A DNA stretch of 64,000 nucleotides. It comes from Anoplopoma fimbria. Taxonomy: Eukaryota; Chordata; Actinopteri; Perciformes; Anoplopomatidae. The first letter of the stretch is position 1, and each line of letters begins with the position of its first letter. Position numbers and translations under genes: made by a program. Location: positions 10,876,219 to 10,940,218 of the forward strand of contig NC_072472.1 of the NCBI RefSeq assembly GCF_027596085.1. The letters are read 5' to 3'. Under the pieces are notes generated by a model. That model saw nothing but the letters and a program-made list of their open reading frames with translations, was not told the origin of the DNA and searched no databases. Positions 36,741-49,400 of the stretch are shown piece after piece.

Positions 36741-39700
36741 ATGAGACTGGTTCTGTATTACCTGATAGTGTTGGGGTCCAGTTATGTGATTTCAACCTAT
36801 GGGCCCCACCAGAGAGCACAGAGGACTGGTGACATTCTGCTCGGGGGTCTTTTCCCCATACACTTTGGGGTCGCATCCAAAGACCAAGACCTGGCAGCTC
36901 GGCCCGAGTCCACTCAGTGTGTCAGGTAACATTTTGAGTTTACATGACTTGACTGAATGATTGTGCTCAACTTGTCTAAATCCATGACCTTGTTTGCTCC
37001 TACAGGTTCAATTTCCGTGGTTTCCGTTGGCTCCAGGCCATGATTTTTGCGATTGACGAGATAAACAACAGCAGCACTCTCCTGCCCAACATCACCCTCG
37101 GCTACAGGATCTTTGACACGTGCAACACAGTGTCAAAAGCCCTGGCAGCCACGCTTAGTTTTGTGGCCCAAAATAAGATCGACTCCCTGAATTTAGATGA
37201 ATTTTGCAACTGCACTGATCACATCCCAGCAACCATTGCAGTAGTAGGAGCAGCTGGATCTGCAGTCTCTACAGCTGTCGCAAACCTACTGGGTCTTTTT
37301 TATATTCCCCAGGTGAGTAACTGATCAGTGGCTATATCGGTACCACATCAATACTCCTACTCAGTCGTGGCCTTAAAACTGAGCAAATATCACACGGCAA
37401 CACTGTATCATGCAAATTATGCAAAAATACAGTTTACTTGTAGTTTATAATACATTTGACAGTAAACGTAATTCCTCCTGGATGACGTGTTTTATCAAGA
37501 AATTGACAAAGCCTTTATATTAAATAATGATAATGAAGCAGAACACAAAGGAAACAGAAATGACCTGAAATATTTTACCGTTTCAGATCAGCTATGCCTC
37601 GTCTAGTCGCCTACTGAGCAACAAGAACCAGTACAAGTCCTTCATGAGAACCATTCCTACGGATGAGTACCAGGCCACAGCCATGGCCGACATCATTGAG
37701 TACTTCGAGTGGAACTGGGTCATTGCTGTGGCCTCTGATGACGACTATGGACGCCCAGGGATTGAAAAGTTTGAGAAGGAGATGGAGGAGCGAGACATCT
37801 GCATTCACCTAAATGAACTTATCTCTCAGTATATTGAGGATTGTGAAATCCAAGCTCTGGCCGACAGGATTGAGAACTCCACAGCTAAAGTCATAGTTGT
37901 GTTTGCCAGTGGCCCAGATATTGAGCCTTTAATCAAAGAGATGGTGAGGAGAAACATCACGGATCGTATCTGGCTAGCCAGTGAAGCGTGGGCTAGCTCC
38001 TCTCTTATTGCTAAACCAGAGTATCTTGATGTTGTGGCAGGGACTATTGGCTTTGCTCTAAAAGCAGGGCATATACCTGGCTTAAGAGAGTTCTTACAGC
38101 AAGTGCAACCAAAGAGAGACAGTCATAATGAATTTGTCAGGGAGTTTTGGGAGGAAACCTTCAACTGTTATCTGGAAGACAGCCCGAGGCAGCAAGAAAG
38201 TGAGAATGACAGTACAAGTTTCAGGCCTTTGTGTACTGGTGAGGAGGACATTACAAGTGTCGAGACCCCGTACCTGGACTACACACACTTCCGTATCTCC
38301 TATAACGTGTATGTTGCAGTTTATTCCATTGCACAGGCCCTGCAGGACATACTCACCTGCACACCTGGACATGGACTCTTTGCCAACAATTCCTGTGCAG
38401 ATATAAAAAAAATGGAAGCATGGCAGGTAAAATGTTGCACATTAACCCCAAACCAAAGCAATTAATTAACATATCATATACCTTTAGCAAGTTTGAGGCA
38501 TCTGAATGTGTGGTTCTGCTTCGCAGGTCCTGAAGCAGCTCAGACATTTGAACTACACCAACAGCATGGGGGAAAAGATGCACTTTGATGAGAACGCAGA
38601 CCTGGCAGCAAACTACACCATTGTAAACTGGCACAGGTCTGCTGAGGATGGCTCTGTGGTGTTTGAGGAGGTGGGATACTACAACATGCACATCAAGAGA
38701 GGAGCCAAACTGTTCATTGACAAGACAAAGATTTTGTGGAATGGATATAGTTCTGAGGTCAGTCTAAATGTTTTGTAGAGGATGTACACATATTTTGGTG
38801 TATTTTTATTTTCCTGGTATGATCTACTAAGAAGCAAGTCATTATAGCATAGAAGAAAACATTGACACCTTTGTTAATGTACATTGTTACAATTGCTGCA
38901 GGCTCACTTAAAGCTGCAGCAATTGGATTTTTTTTGTCCACTTGTGGGCAGCAGAACTCACTGTAGATACAAGATTGACGCCACATGAAATTGTTATGGC
39001 AAACATGTTAGCAAAAACTTGCTCATATCCTCTGCTAATCCCTAACGTTGGCTGCCTGGGCGGGAAGCAAACGGTCGCTTTGCAAGTGCTGGAGACAAGT
39101 TGATAAGAGCAGTGAGAGGGAACCAAACAATAAGTGTGAGGATATAAAAAACAAAACAATGAGATGAAAGACGGTAACACACTTTGTAGAGCTGAGGGGA
39201 ATGGCAGAGCTGAAAATGATCTATGGGTTTGTCACTACTACTTCATTACTGCTTTCACATTACACAGAGTCATTTGACCTATTGGTCATAAAAATGCTAT
39301 TGGGAACATGGACCAGGTTTTTTTCTTTGGATTCTTCTTCTTACTATTATTATTATCATCATGTAATAACAACAACAAAAACAACAATAATAATAATAAA
39401 AATAATAATGCATCCAACCATTAATGAAATAAGATGGTATGATGTATGGTAATGTCCTTGTAGGCAGGTTAAAAAATGTTTCAAAAGACTTATATCAACA
39501 TATATAAATCATATCATATAAATCAAGAAGAATATGTGGATAAACTTTGCTTCACTGCAACAAAGGTCCATTACGAAGTCCATCAATCTACATTTTTCAA
39601 AAGTTGCATAATCAATTAATTCCAAAAAATCCTTAAGGATTTGTTAAAAACATTTATTCACAGATTTTCTAGTTTCTGGAGATGAAATGTTTTGAAATAT

Positions 39701-41542
39701 GTCCAAAATAGAGGGAACAGTGACAGTGTATTATAGCATTGAAATGGAAACATTTCGTAACTTGCCAAATGTGCAATCAATATAAAAATGGAAATATACT
39801 GTATGTGATGATTACAATCATGTGTGATTAATATCAGAGTTTTATCTGTACATTTGAAATTAGGTGAATATTTAAACTTTCAACTGAATTAATTCTCCTA
39901 AACCCCAGTTGTATTTATAATACAGTCTGCAAAAAAAAGAATATCTCATGGGAATTCTTTGTTTAAATGTAACTACCCATCTTGTTCCTGATTTCTTGTT
40001 TTGTTTCTCTCGTGTTGACTTTGTATGAAAAGCATAAAATGCTCCTTAGATAGTTCACGCTTTTCTATCTCACTATTCTTTTTTTTATTAAAACAACAAT
40101 TACATGTGAACACACTCTTACATCCATTATAACTGTATTTTCTGCTTTTTTCATGCATCTTTTCTGTCTGTTTACATCCTGTAGGTGCCATTCTCTAATT
40201 GCAGTGAGGACTGTGATCCTGGTACTAGAAAGGGAATCATTGACAGCATGCCCACATGTTGCTTTGAATGCACTGAGTGCTCAGATGGAGAGTACAGTAA
40301 TCATAAAGGTATTGAGTTGACAAACATTCACAATCTCATATCTACTGATGTTACACTTGGCAAGTGCTGCACTTCTAACACAGACATTTTTTTTTTATCT
40401 ATACAGATGCCAGTGTTTGCACCAAGTGTCCATATAACTCTTGGTCCAATGAGAATCACACGTTCTGCTTCTTAAAGGAAATTGAGTTTCTCTCCTGGAC
40501 AGAACCATTCGGGATAGCTTTGACCATATGTGCAGTACTGGGTGTGCTCTTGACAGCCTTTGTGATGGGAGTCTTTGTCAGATTCCGCAACACCCCAATA
40601 GTGAAGGCCACAAACCGCGAACTGTCCTACGTTCTCCTGTTCTCACTTATCTGCTGCTTCTCAAGCTCCCTCATCTTCATCGGAGAGCCGCAGGATTGGA
40701 CATGCCGCTTACGCCAACCTGCCTTTGGGATCAGTTTTGTTCTCTGTATCTCTTGCATCCTTGTCAAAACAAACAGAGTGCTTCTGGTATTTGAAGCCAA
40801 GATCCCCACGAGTCTCCATCGTAAATGGTGGGGATTAAACCTGCAGTTTCTGTTGGTGTTTCTGTGCACATTTGTTCAAGTCATGATATGTGTGGTATGG
40901 CTTTACAACGCCCCTCCTTCCAGCTACAAGAATCACGACATCGATGAGATCATTTTTATCACCTGCAATGAGGGATCTGTGATGGCTCTTGGGTTTCTTA
41001 TTGGCTACACATGCCTCCTGGCTGCTATATGTTTCTTTTTTGCATTCAAGTCACGGAAGCTTCCAGAAAACTTCACAGAGGCCAAGTTTATCACTTTCAG
41101 TATGCTCATATTCTTTATTGTTTGGATCTCTTTTATCCCTGCGTACTTTAGTACTTATGGCAAGTTTGTTTCCGCTGTGGAGGTCATTGCTATACTGGCA
41201 TCCAGCTTTGGGATGCTGGCCTGTATCTTCTTCAACAAGGTCTACATCATCCTCTTCAAACCCTTCAGGAACACCATCGAGGAAGTCCGATGCAGCACCG
41301 CGGCCCACGCTTTTAAAGTGGCTGCCAAAGCCACACTGAAACACAATACAGCTGCGAGAAAAAAGTCTGGCAGCATCGGTGGATCTTCTGTCTCAACTCC
41401 GTCCTCGTCCATCAGCCTCAAGACCAACGGCAATGACTGCGACGCGACTTCAGGAAAGCATAAGCCAAGGGTGAGCTTTGGCAGTGGAACAGTTACTCTG
41501 TCCTTGAGCTTTGAGGAGTCGAGGAGGAGCTCTCTGATGTGA
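36741..41542 (+). CDS. casr: Extracellular calcium-sensing receptor (class C GPCR)
   Basis: Homodimeric plasma-membrane receptor that senses extracellular Ca2+ and Mg2+, with L-amino acids as co-agonists, and signals through Gq/11 and Gi. Six coding exons: 36741-36925, 37006-37312, 37587-38426, 38527-38757, 40185-40308, 40407-41542; 940 codons in phase. Human is 1078; I recall about 940 for fish receptors. Signal peptide ~1-19. Venus flytrap ~20-525 with residues equivalent to human S147, S170, D190, Y218 and E297 kept and the C129/C131 FCNC motif present. The cysteine-rich domain spans exons 5-6; all seven helices and the tail are in exon 6. Numbering equals human through residue 150, where position 145 is Ala, not Thr. 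The short tail keeps a PKC-site-like ATLK and ends soon after [12 protein letters not shown]. The ATG exon has an acceptor (ctctacag) at 36,594-36,601, so a 5' noncoding exon lies upstream. Confidence 0.95.
38905..39290 (+). repeat. Interspersed repeat remnant in casr intron 4
   Basis: The phrases 'taaagctgcagcaattgg', 'gtccacttgtgggcagcaga' and 'gctgcctgggcgggaagcaa' resemble a frequent fish element whose copies start with 'aagctgcag' and contain 'cttgtgggcagc'. Ends are not defined and the identification is from memory. Confidence 0.35.
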
Positions 41543-41856
41543 TAGCGAATGTGTGAAAACATCCGCTTCAACCAACCAATTCATGGGGTGGGTTTTGGGA
41601 ATTTATTTTCAAAAGCATTTAAATGTAGACCTTATCCATCTTCCCATTTTCTTAACATTTTGTCTGAGAGATGACCAGTCCAAGTAATATACTGTACTAT
41701 ACCTGAATCCTGTGACTCTTATTATTTTCAGCGTTACCCTGATGTACACTAAGCTAATAACAACTATTTTGTACAATTAAAAAACATGACATTAGATCCT
41801 TAAGTTGTTGCTTTTTTCTTTGGAGACTTTATATTTTAATTTAGTTAGTGAACTTT

Positions 41857-42004
<148 letters not shown>

Positions 42005-43591
42005 ACTAACACAGTAAGAGTAAGCATATAATAAATCACTAACCATGTAAGACGGTTTGTTCAGCACAAAGACATGGCTGGTTTGCAAATATTTGATCAG
42101 AGGACAACACAGGCTTTATAAGCGAGACAGGAGGGTGTGTGAGTCACACTGTAAATACACAATTACAGGATGCCGACTAAACGTTCCATACTTTGTAATT
42201 ACATTCTATTGTGGTCAGGCACAAGACAACAAAAGAAACGGATGTTAAGTCCGGCAACATTACATTGCCAAATCCATGCTGCCTTATTTAGGGTGTATTT
42301 GGGTAGAACAAAGTGTGAAATATTTGTTCGGCTTAATAAAAATGGCGTCACTGTTGTCGTCACAGTCAGACTAAACCACAACATCAAAAGTGTCCCCTTT
42401 CAGATTTAGACTCTTTCTTAATATATCAATTGGGATTTCTTTGGGATATTCTGTATTTCTCGGTTTCTCTCCTTTCTGCATTATGTCTAATGTTATTAAA
42501 AAATGACAAATGTTGTACAACAACCACAAATAAAGAAAAACTGTGGAGCTCACACAACTGAAATGACTTGAATTACTTTGAAGTATAACAGCAATCTAGG
42601 ATAACAACCAATATGTTTGGACAAATAACTCAAATCTTCTCAGAAATATAGATCTGAATATAAGAAAAAAAACGTGATCAAAACAAAACATTGAACATGC
42701 TGATGGAGGTTGATGGGACATTTTTCTGTAGATCTCTTAGAGAACTTTCTCTGCTTCCAGCTTTCTTATCACAAGTCTCTGACAACTGCAAACAGTACAT
42801 GCCTATCTCACATGTTAATGTCATTCTCGCAATAGGACTAGACTACAGTCATGCCCTCATGGTTGGGAGGAGGTTTAGAGAGGAGGGAGGAGCAGCTTGG
42901 GGAGGGCCAGTTAATTCTGATCCACTCTGTCTGCTTGTCAAGTGTTAAGAAACTAAGCTGTAACTATTTCCTTTGTATAAAAGACTCTTGGCCTATGAAG
43001 AAATAATAGAAAAATATAACAATATACATATTATTAATAACAATATGAAAGGGGCCATTCTGCACACGTTATATATTTTGATGTATACTGAAATGAACGT
43101 CTAATTATTACGCCGGATTTTACTTTATGTATATTTTTACTTTTACTTATTGTAAGAAAAGGATTTGAGTACTTTTTTTTAAACATAATTAACAAGTGAA
43201 GGCGCCTGTAATATTAGTTGAGAAGATAAATACTTTGTGTTTTTCCATGCCCTGAAATTATTCCTTAGGGTCTTTGGAATGTGTGAGTGTGACTCAATTA
43301 TAGCTCGACAACACCACCCTGGGAATTGCACTCGAGGAAATGTTCAACGGGAGGAATTTGTAGTAAAATTCAAGTTGGGCAACAACTTGCACCACATGCA
43401 AGACAAGATGCTAATATTCAAAGGAACTCAATAAAGAGCAATATAAAGTCAAGAAGGCAAAACAACAGCAGTGATATACTGTATATTAATCCCACTGTTT
43501 CTGTTTCACTATGTATTAATCATTGTAGAATTTTTAGAAAAAAACTTTCTAAAGGGGAAAATCTCAATAATACAACACAATACAATTATGT

Positions 43592-43800
43592 AAGAAGGCG
43601 TTCAAGGAGTTCAGGACCTCCTACATTGCTCAACAGGAAGATGACACTCATCCAGTGTCCTAGCTGACCTGAAACAGGCTGAGGAGCAGCTGGACAACCA
43701 CCTCCTCTGGTGGCTGGAGGACAAGACCTTTATCCTCACAGCCAGTGTAGCCCAGGGAGACCAGCTGTTGTTTGATCTGCAGGATGGGTATTGCATGATG
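43592..43800 (+). pseudogene. Unidentified coding-like stretch with a frame break
   Basis: I do not recognise this. From 43,592 one frame reads KKAFKEFRTSYIAQQEDD... to a TAG at 43,661. An overlapping frame from 43,645, shifted by one base, reads ...SVLADLKQAEEQLDN and continues LLWWLEDKTFILTASVAQGD up to about 43,797. Both have unusually protein-like composition (mixed charge, amphipathic heptads) and better codon variety than the surrounding AT-rich DNA. The break could be a frameshift in a decayed gene or retrocopy, or a small intron. No start, promoter or flanking exons were found. Confidence 0.35.
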
Positions 43801-44007
43801 GGAATGTTTGTTACGGTCATAATCATGGGCACAAGAGGGGTTTGTATTATTTATCCATGTAATTTACAAATTGCATCAAAAGTCAGATCAGAATATTCAT
43901 GGCCTTATTGGTGCTGCAAATGGTAATGTTAAAATGAAATAGCTATGCAGTTGCAAAGAAGCATGGAACTTTGATTTACATGCTATTTTTCAACTTTTGT
44001 TTCATTA

Positions 44008-44075
<68 letters not shown>

Positions 44076-44385
44076 CAAGTTGAACTTCAATATTCTATAC
44101 ATTGGTAGCTGTGTTGTAATCTTTATTTCACATTTATGCTTCTTTTAAACTGCTGTGTGGACAACATTTTTACTTCAGTTTACTTGTAACTGGAAAAGTT
44201 GGAAAGTACAAATAAGTACATTCAAGTTTATATATATATATATATATATATATGAGCTTTATTGGCCATGTTTGTATATGCATACAAGGAATTAGACTCC
44301 GGTTTCTTCCGCTCACTAACATACACAGAAACAGACAATTAGAACAAAGAAGAACAAAGGATAAGGATAAACATTTAACTATTAC

Positions 44386-44440
44386 AGTACCAGTCAAAAG
44401 TTTGGACACACCTTCTCATTCAATGGTTTTTCTTTATTTT
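44386..44440 (+). mobile_element. Terminal fragment of a Tc1/mariner-type transposon
   Basis: The sequence 'cagtaccagtcaaaagtttg' followed by 'gacacaccttctcattcaat' matches, from memory, the terminal inverted repeat of a widespread fish Tc1-like family. It is preceded by TA, the expected target dinucleotide. The matching opposite end and transposase are absent, so this is a solo end. Confidence 0.65.
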
Positions 44441-45618
44441 TATATACACATATATGAAATGCAAAAGTATATATATGAACATAAAACACAAAAATGTATA
44501 ATGAAGCAAAAGTAAAAAAAATAGCCTGATAAGCAAAGTTAGATAAATTGTCACCAGAAGCGACGAGCTTTACTTTGAAAACCACTTAACGGAAGTGTCA
44601 ATACAAACATGCTTGCACATTAAGCATCAAGCCACCTACAAATTGGTGTTTTTTGGACGCTGCCTTCAAAATATTTTGTGTAAATCTCGCAGTTTCGGCA
44701 GCATAATTAAATACACAGATATCTTGTAGTATGCATAAAAAAAATGTCTACATGCCTGGACTCTTCATATCCCTGGATATCTTATAAACAAACATTTACA
44801 AAAAAATGATGGGAATAAATTGCTGTTTTGTTTTTTTTCCTCAATATTGATGTGTGCTTTTCTCGCAGTTCAGTGAGAAAAGCTTTTAGTCTGAAAGCCA
44901 CCCTGCAGAAGTGTGGTGTAGTTACTTCTGCAGGCTTGACGCACCGCTCCAGGGTTGTGACATGGACTAACCAGAGCCCGTGTGAAAGGTAAGATGCGCC
45001 CAACCAAACCGGTTAAATGTGATCTGTCCCGTCCCCTCGGGTCGTGGGTAATTGTTGCTTGCATACCAATGAAAGAATCAGGTTTGTGCGACAACCCAAG
45101 CTGACGTTTTAACCTTTAAGGCTCTGTACAGGAACAACCGCATTCTGCAGCCAGCCAACATCTCAACATCTCCACATACTTTGCTCATTGAGCTCATCTG
45201 GGACCCGCTGCAGGCTTGGACGTGAGCAGAGACGTGAACCAGGAGGAGACAGAGCTTATGCAAAAGGTACATTTATATAAATGTATATAAATATATATTT
45301 AAGGGTCTATTGGGGTCGCTAGTAGCTAGCCAAGGTTAGCGTCTCGCTGTCTTTACGCACGGGGTGACGGGGAAGTTGTGTGAGGAAAATAGCCAAAAAT
45401 GAACACAGCTTTACTCTTAAATTGTTCCTGCTGGAGACAACAATAGCCAATAAAGCGACATAACGGCATTACACGTCCATGTGTGTGTCATGTATTCACT
45501 GGCACCGTTTGGTTTGTTTGCAGCGTGACTTCCGCATTCATGTTGTGTCATATTATGTGTGTTGTATTTGATATTGTGTTGGATTGCATGGCTCACACTT
45601 CAAATGTAAACTGTAAAC

Positions 45619-45621
<3 letters not shown>

Positions 45622-45691
<70 letters not shown>
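45622..45691. repeat. (TA)35 microsatellite
   Basis: A pure alternating AT run of about 70 bp lies upstream of the b4galt4 coding region. Similar runs occur at 44,012-44,072 and 44,229-44,252. Confidence 0.95.
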
Positions 45692-45693
<2 letters not shown>

Positions 45694-45696
<3 letters not shown>

Positions 45697-45838
45697 TTTT
45701 GGACTACTAGTCAGACAAAACAAGTCATTTGACAAGGTGCCAATTTTGCTGGACATTTTTATCTGCCATTTCTAGAACAATGATTAATCGACCAGTCAGT
45801 TAATTCATCGACATCGATTAATCAATAATGGAAAAACA
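45694..45838 (+). repeat. Truncated DNA-transposon remnant with 'attaatcgat' motifs
   Basis: Phrases 'agtcagacaaaacaagtcat', 'caatgattaatcgaccagtc' and 'atcgattaatcaataatgg' match, from memory, a common fish hAT-like non-autonomous element. It abuts the (TA)n tract and lacks its expected terminal sequence on the right. Confidence 0.45.
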
Positions 45839-46495
45839 GTCCTTGGATTTTTTTGATATATTAACTAGTCCAAGGGAGGAGAAAGGTGAGACTCTGCAAT
45901 GCAATACTAAACCACGTCAATGGGGACAGGTGTGTAGCATAGGTATATAGTTACTGGGTGTTAAACTGCCTTTCAGAAGCCTTTTTTCAGTGGTGTGTAA
46001 ATGGCTCTGAATACAACAAAAAAAGAACAATTAGGAAACTGAACATATTTTCCTTATCTGTTTTTTTTTAAGATAACATCTCAGGTGTTTTTTTTGTTGT
46101 TTTATGAAAAGTAATGGTAATATCTCGCCTTGTCAGGGTGCAGTTTTACGTTTTTATGTGATTATTTGGTAGTGATTGTGATGCACGTAGGACCATTCTT
46201 AGCAGTAACTTTCTTTTTCTCACACTCAATCAACAGTTGTTGATGTCCCTGGCCTCACCTGCTGAAACTGGATTTTCAGGATTCAGGGATGGAATTTCAC
46301 CAATACCTTTTCCTCAATTCACAGTGATCATATAATTGATTCACTGTTTCATCACTAAGGGATAACCAGTTAGTGAAACTGTGGCTGTCAGTATTCTTGC
46401 TTAAATGTCCTGTACAGAGGAGATATCCTAAACTAGAACCACCAGTATCTACAGCGGCCACTTTTACTGTTTCACATCAGTGCAGTCACACAGCT

Positions 46496-49400
46496 ATGGG
46501 CTTCTATTTTCCTTTGTTCAAGAGTTTTCGGCGGGTGAAATATTTTTTTATGCTCTTTGTCACACTGTCAGTGCTGGCATGGATCGCAACTTTTTCAGGC
46601 GAAACAGTAAAATACGGTCCGGTTAACGCCGTCTCACCACAAACTTTTGTCAAAGCTATTGGTCTGGAGGATGAACCTAACACTTGGACAGCGGCAACCA
46701 AACAATTAAAAACTCCAGCACTAAAAGCCAAATGCCCTGAGGAGTCACCATTGCTAGGTAAGTATTATTTTTGATTTAGCTGGTGTGTTTTTCATAAGTA
46801 ATTTAAATATATATCTGCTTCTTGTTAATAAGAATGATTATAGTTTTTTTTCTGTAAGTTCTCCACATTTTAAAGTGACAAAATGACATAGATACCACGT
46901 CCACACTACTAAGTTTTTTATTTCAAAATGCATATCTTCTGCTAAGTTTTCACTGAGCATCCACACTAGGCCACACACACAAGGTCACCGAAAACGAATT
47001 AGTTTGGAAAAGATGACGTATCACCCGCGTTCCCTTCTTGATTGGCTCTTAGCAGTCACGACGTGTCCTCCCCTGATTTGTCACGCCCTTATCACGTGAC
47101 CCTCTCCGGAGAGAGGTGTGAGAGAGATAGAGCGAGCCCTTCTGCGTTGTAACCAAGTTTGAAAAATAAAACTTTCCACAAAATTTAATCTCATTTTGAG
47201 TTTATAGAGGAAGATTTAAGAGACAAATCACAAGTATCAAGCACCACCTTTTATTATTATGGGGAGTATTACAAGACTATGTTGTTTTTCTGTAACTAAG
47301 CAAACAATCTGTCGACACCAGCACGCGCATGCCCAGTGTAAATGAACGGTAATGTGATATGCGTTTTCAAAGGTTACCTAATGGACGGACATTATTTCGA
47401 AAACGGTGTGGACGGAAATCGTTTTTTGTTTTGAAACACCATTTTTAAATGAAAACTTAGTAGTGTGGACATGGATACTACTATAATAAACCAGACAAGG
47501 GTCTGTGCCAATCATTACTCTGTGATGTCACCTTGAACATAACAACTACAGCAGAGTGGTTATATTCTCAAAACGAAATAAATGGTTGATTGTTCTGTGC
47601 ATGATTGATGATTTTGGATTTTAGTTTTCTAAGTACATGTTTCTCAATATTACTGTATGTGAACCTACACTTCAGGGATTTTTCCTCCAGTGTTTATCAG
47701 CATTGTCAACTCAAAACGCTTGTGAATTTGCTAACGTCCACAGAGGGAGCTTTGAAGCTGTCCTTTAAATCCTCGCTGACACTGAACGACGTGGAGAGTA
47801 ACAACAAAGAAGTGACTGAAGGCGTGTACCAGCCCTCAGACTGCACGGCGAGGCAGAGCGTGGCGATCCTCATCCCTCATCGCGGCAGAGAGAAACATCT
47901 CCTTTACCTCTTGGACCACCTGCACCCCTTTCTGCAAAGGCAGCAGCTACACTACGCCATTTATATCATCCAGCAGGTATACGGGCTCCACATTCATGTT
48001 TCGGGTTCATTACATTACATTACATTACAGTCATTTAGCAGACGCTTTTATCCAAAGCGACTTACAATCAGTAGTATATTACATATCATTCACCCATTCA
48101 CACACTGATGACAGGCTACCATGCAAGGTGCCACCATCAGACTCTAACTAACATTCATGCAACATCCAGTCCACAAGGCAAGCCTTCAGGAGCAACTTGG
48201 GGTTAAGTGTCTTGCCCAAGGACACATCGACTGCCGAAGCCGGGTATCGAACCACCGATCCTCTGAATGGAGAACTACCTTGCTCTCCACTACGCCACAG
48301 CCGCCCATGCCGTTCATGCTTATAGAACTGAGTATTGATTTATGATATCAGGGAACTGCACTCAGGTTGTACATATTATTGTTTTTTATATATGTATTAG
48401 TATTAGCAAATTACTTAATTGAAGTAGTTGTAATTCAAGCGCACAACTGCAACCATTTTACTTTTGTTTTACTAATATTCCTCTGACTTTCTCCACCAAA
48501 AAGTTGAAAAGGTCTTATATATGTCAGTCCCTGTTTACGTCATCTTAATCAAAAGGAAAAAATATATACTGGTGTTATGACCAATGTGCTCCCAACTTTA
48601 GAGGAAGAAATGGGAAAATTATATTTTTTGACATTTTTTAACAAAATGTCAAGTAGAACTAGTTCATCCATTTTTTTCCCTAATAATTAAATAATTAAAA
48701 TCTGTTAGGACCAGCAGTTTTTTTTTGTCAGTGCATTCATGCTAAACCTTATAACACTTGTAGACTTTAAAGACTTCATGAAAGCAACAACTCATGTTCA
48801 GTCTTGCACAAATACACTGCTGATGGAAACGAAGAGACTAGCGAAGCAAAACGTTTTCTGATGCCAAAGGCAAATCATCCAACCAAATAATGTTCTCAGT
48901 ACTCCAAGAAAATGGATCATTATTCGTAACTAGAAGGCAGAAGGTTATAAAGAGAGACCTGCAAATCAACAGTGCGTCAGCAATGGTTAAATTATTAGTT
49001 TACACTTTGAATGCAATGTTTAGCTATGAGTGTACAGCTAAGGGCTGGGCAACATTGAGAAAATCTAATATTACAATATTTTTTACCAAAGACCTCGATA
49101 TTGCGATGATATTGTAGTTTTGACAATTGGTGCTTTTTACAAAATATTTACACAATTAGGGTTTTTCCTAAATAATCATCAGCAATGTGGATATAATGAC
49201 TAAGTAGGTAAAGAACAGCTAAAACTGTGTGGTAAGTTCAGAAAATGACATCACTTCCCTGTAATGTAGCCTTTAAAACAACGAAAACACTTATGCTATA
49301 ATAGGATATCCAAAATCTAAGATGATATCTAGTCTCATATCACATCAATATATCACTTTGAGCTGCGGCTGTGCTGTAGTTGACCCTATCCTCCCGACCC

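Larger units (their letters stand above)
42035..44900. other. Gene-free spacer between casr and b4galt4
   Basis: No complete gene was recognised. It holds two (TA)n tracts (44,012-44,072 and 44,229-44,252), a Tc1-like transposon end (44,386-44,440) and an unidentified coding-like stretch at 43,592-43,800 (listed separately). The remainder is AT-rich without clear structure. Confidence 0.5.

Noticed and set aside
41300..41542. Apparent truncation of the CaSR tail relative to human
   Set aside because: The total of 940 codons agrees with the length I recall for teleost CaSRs; the human distal tail is the longer form.
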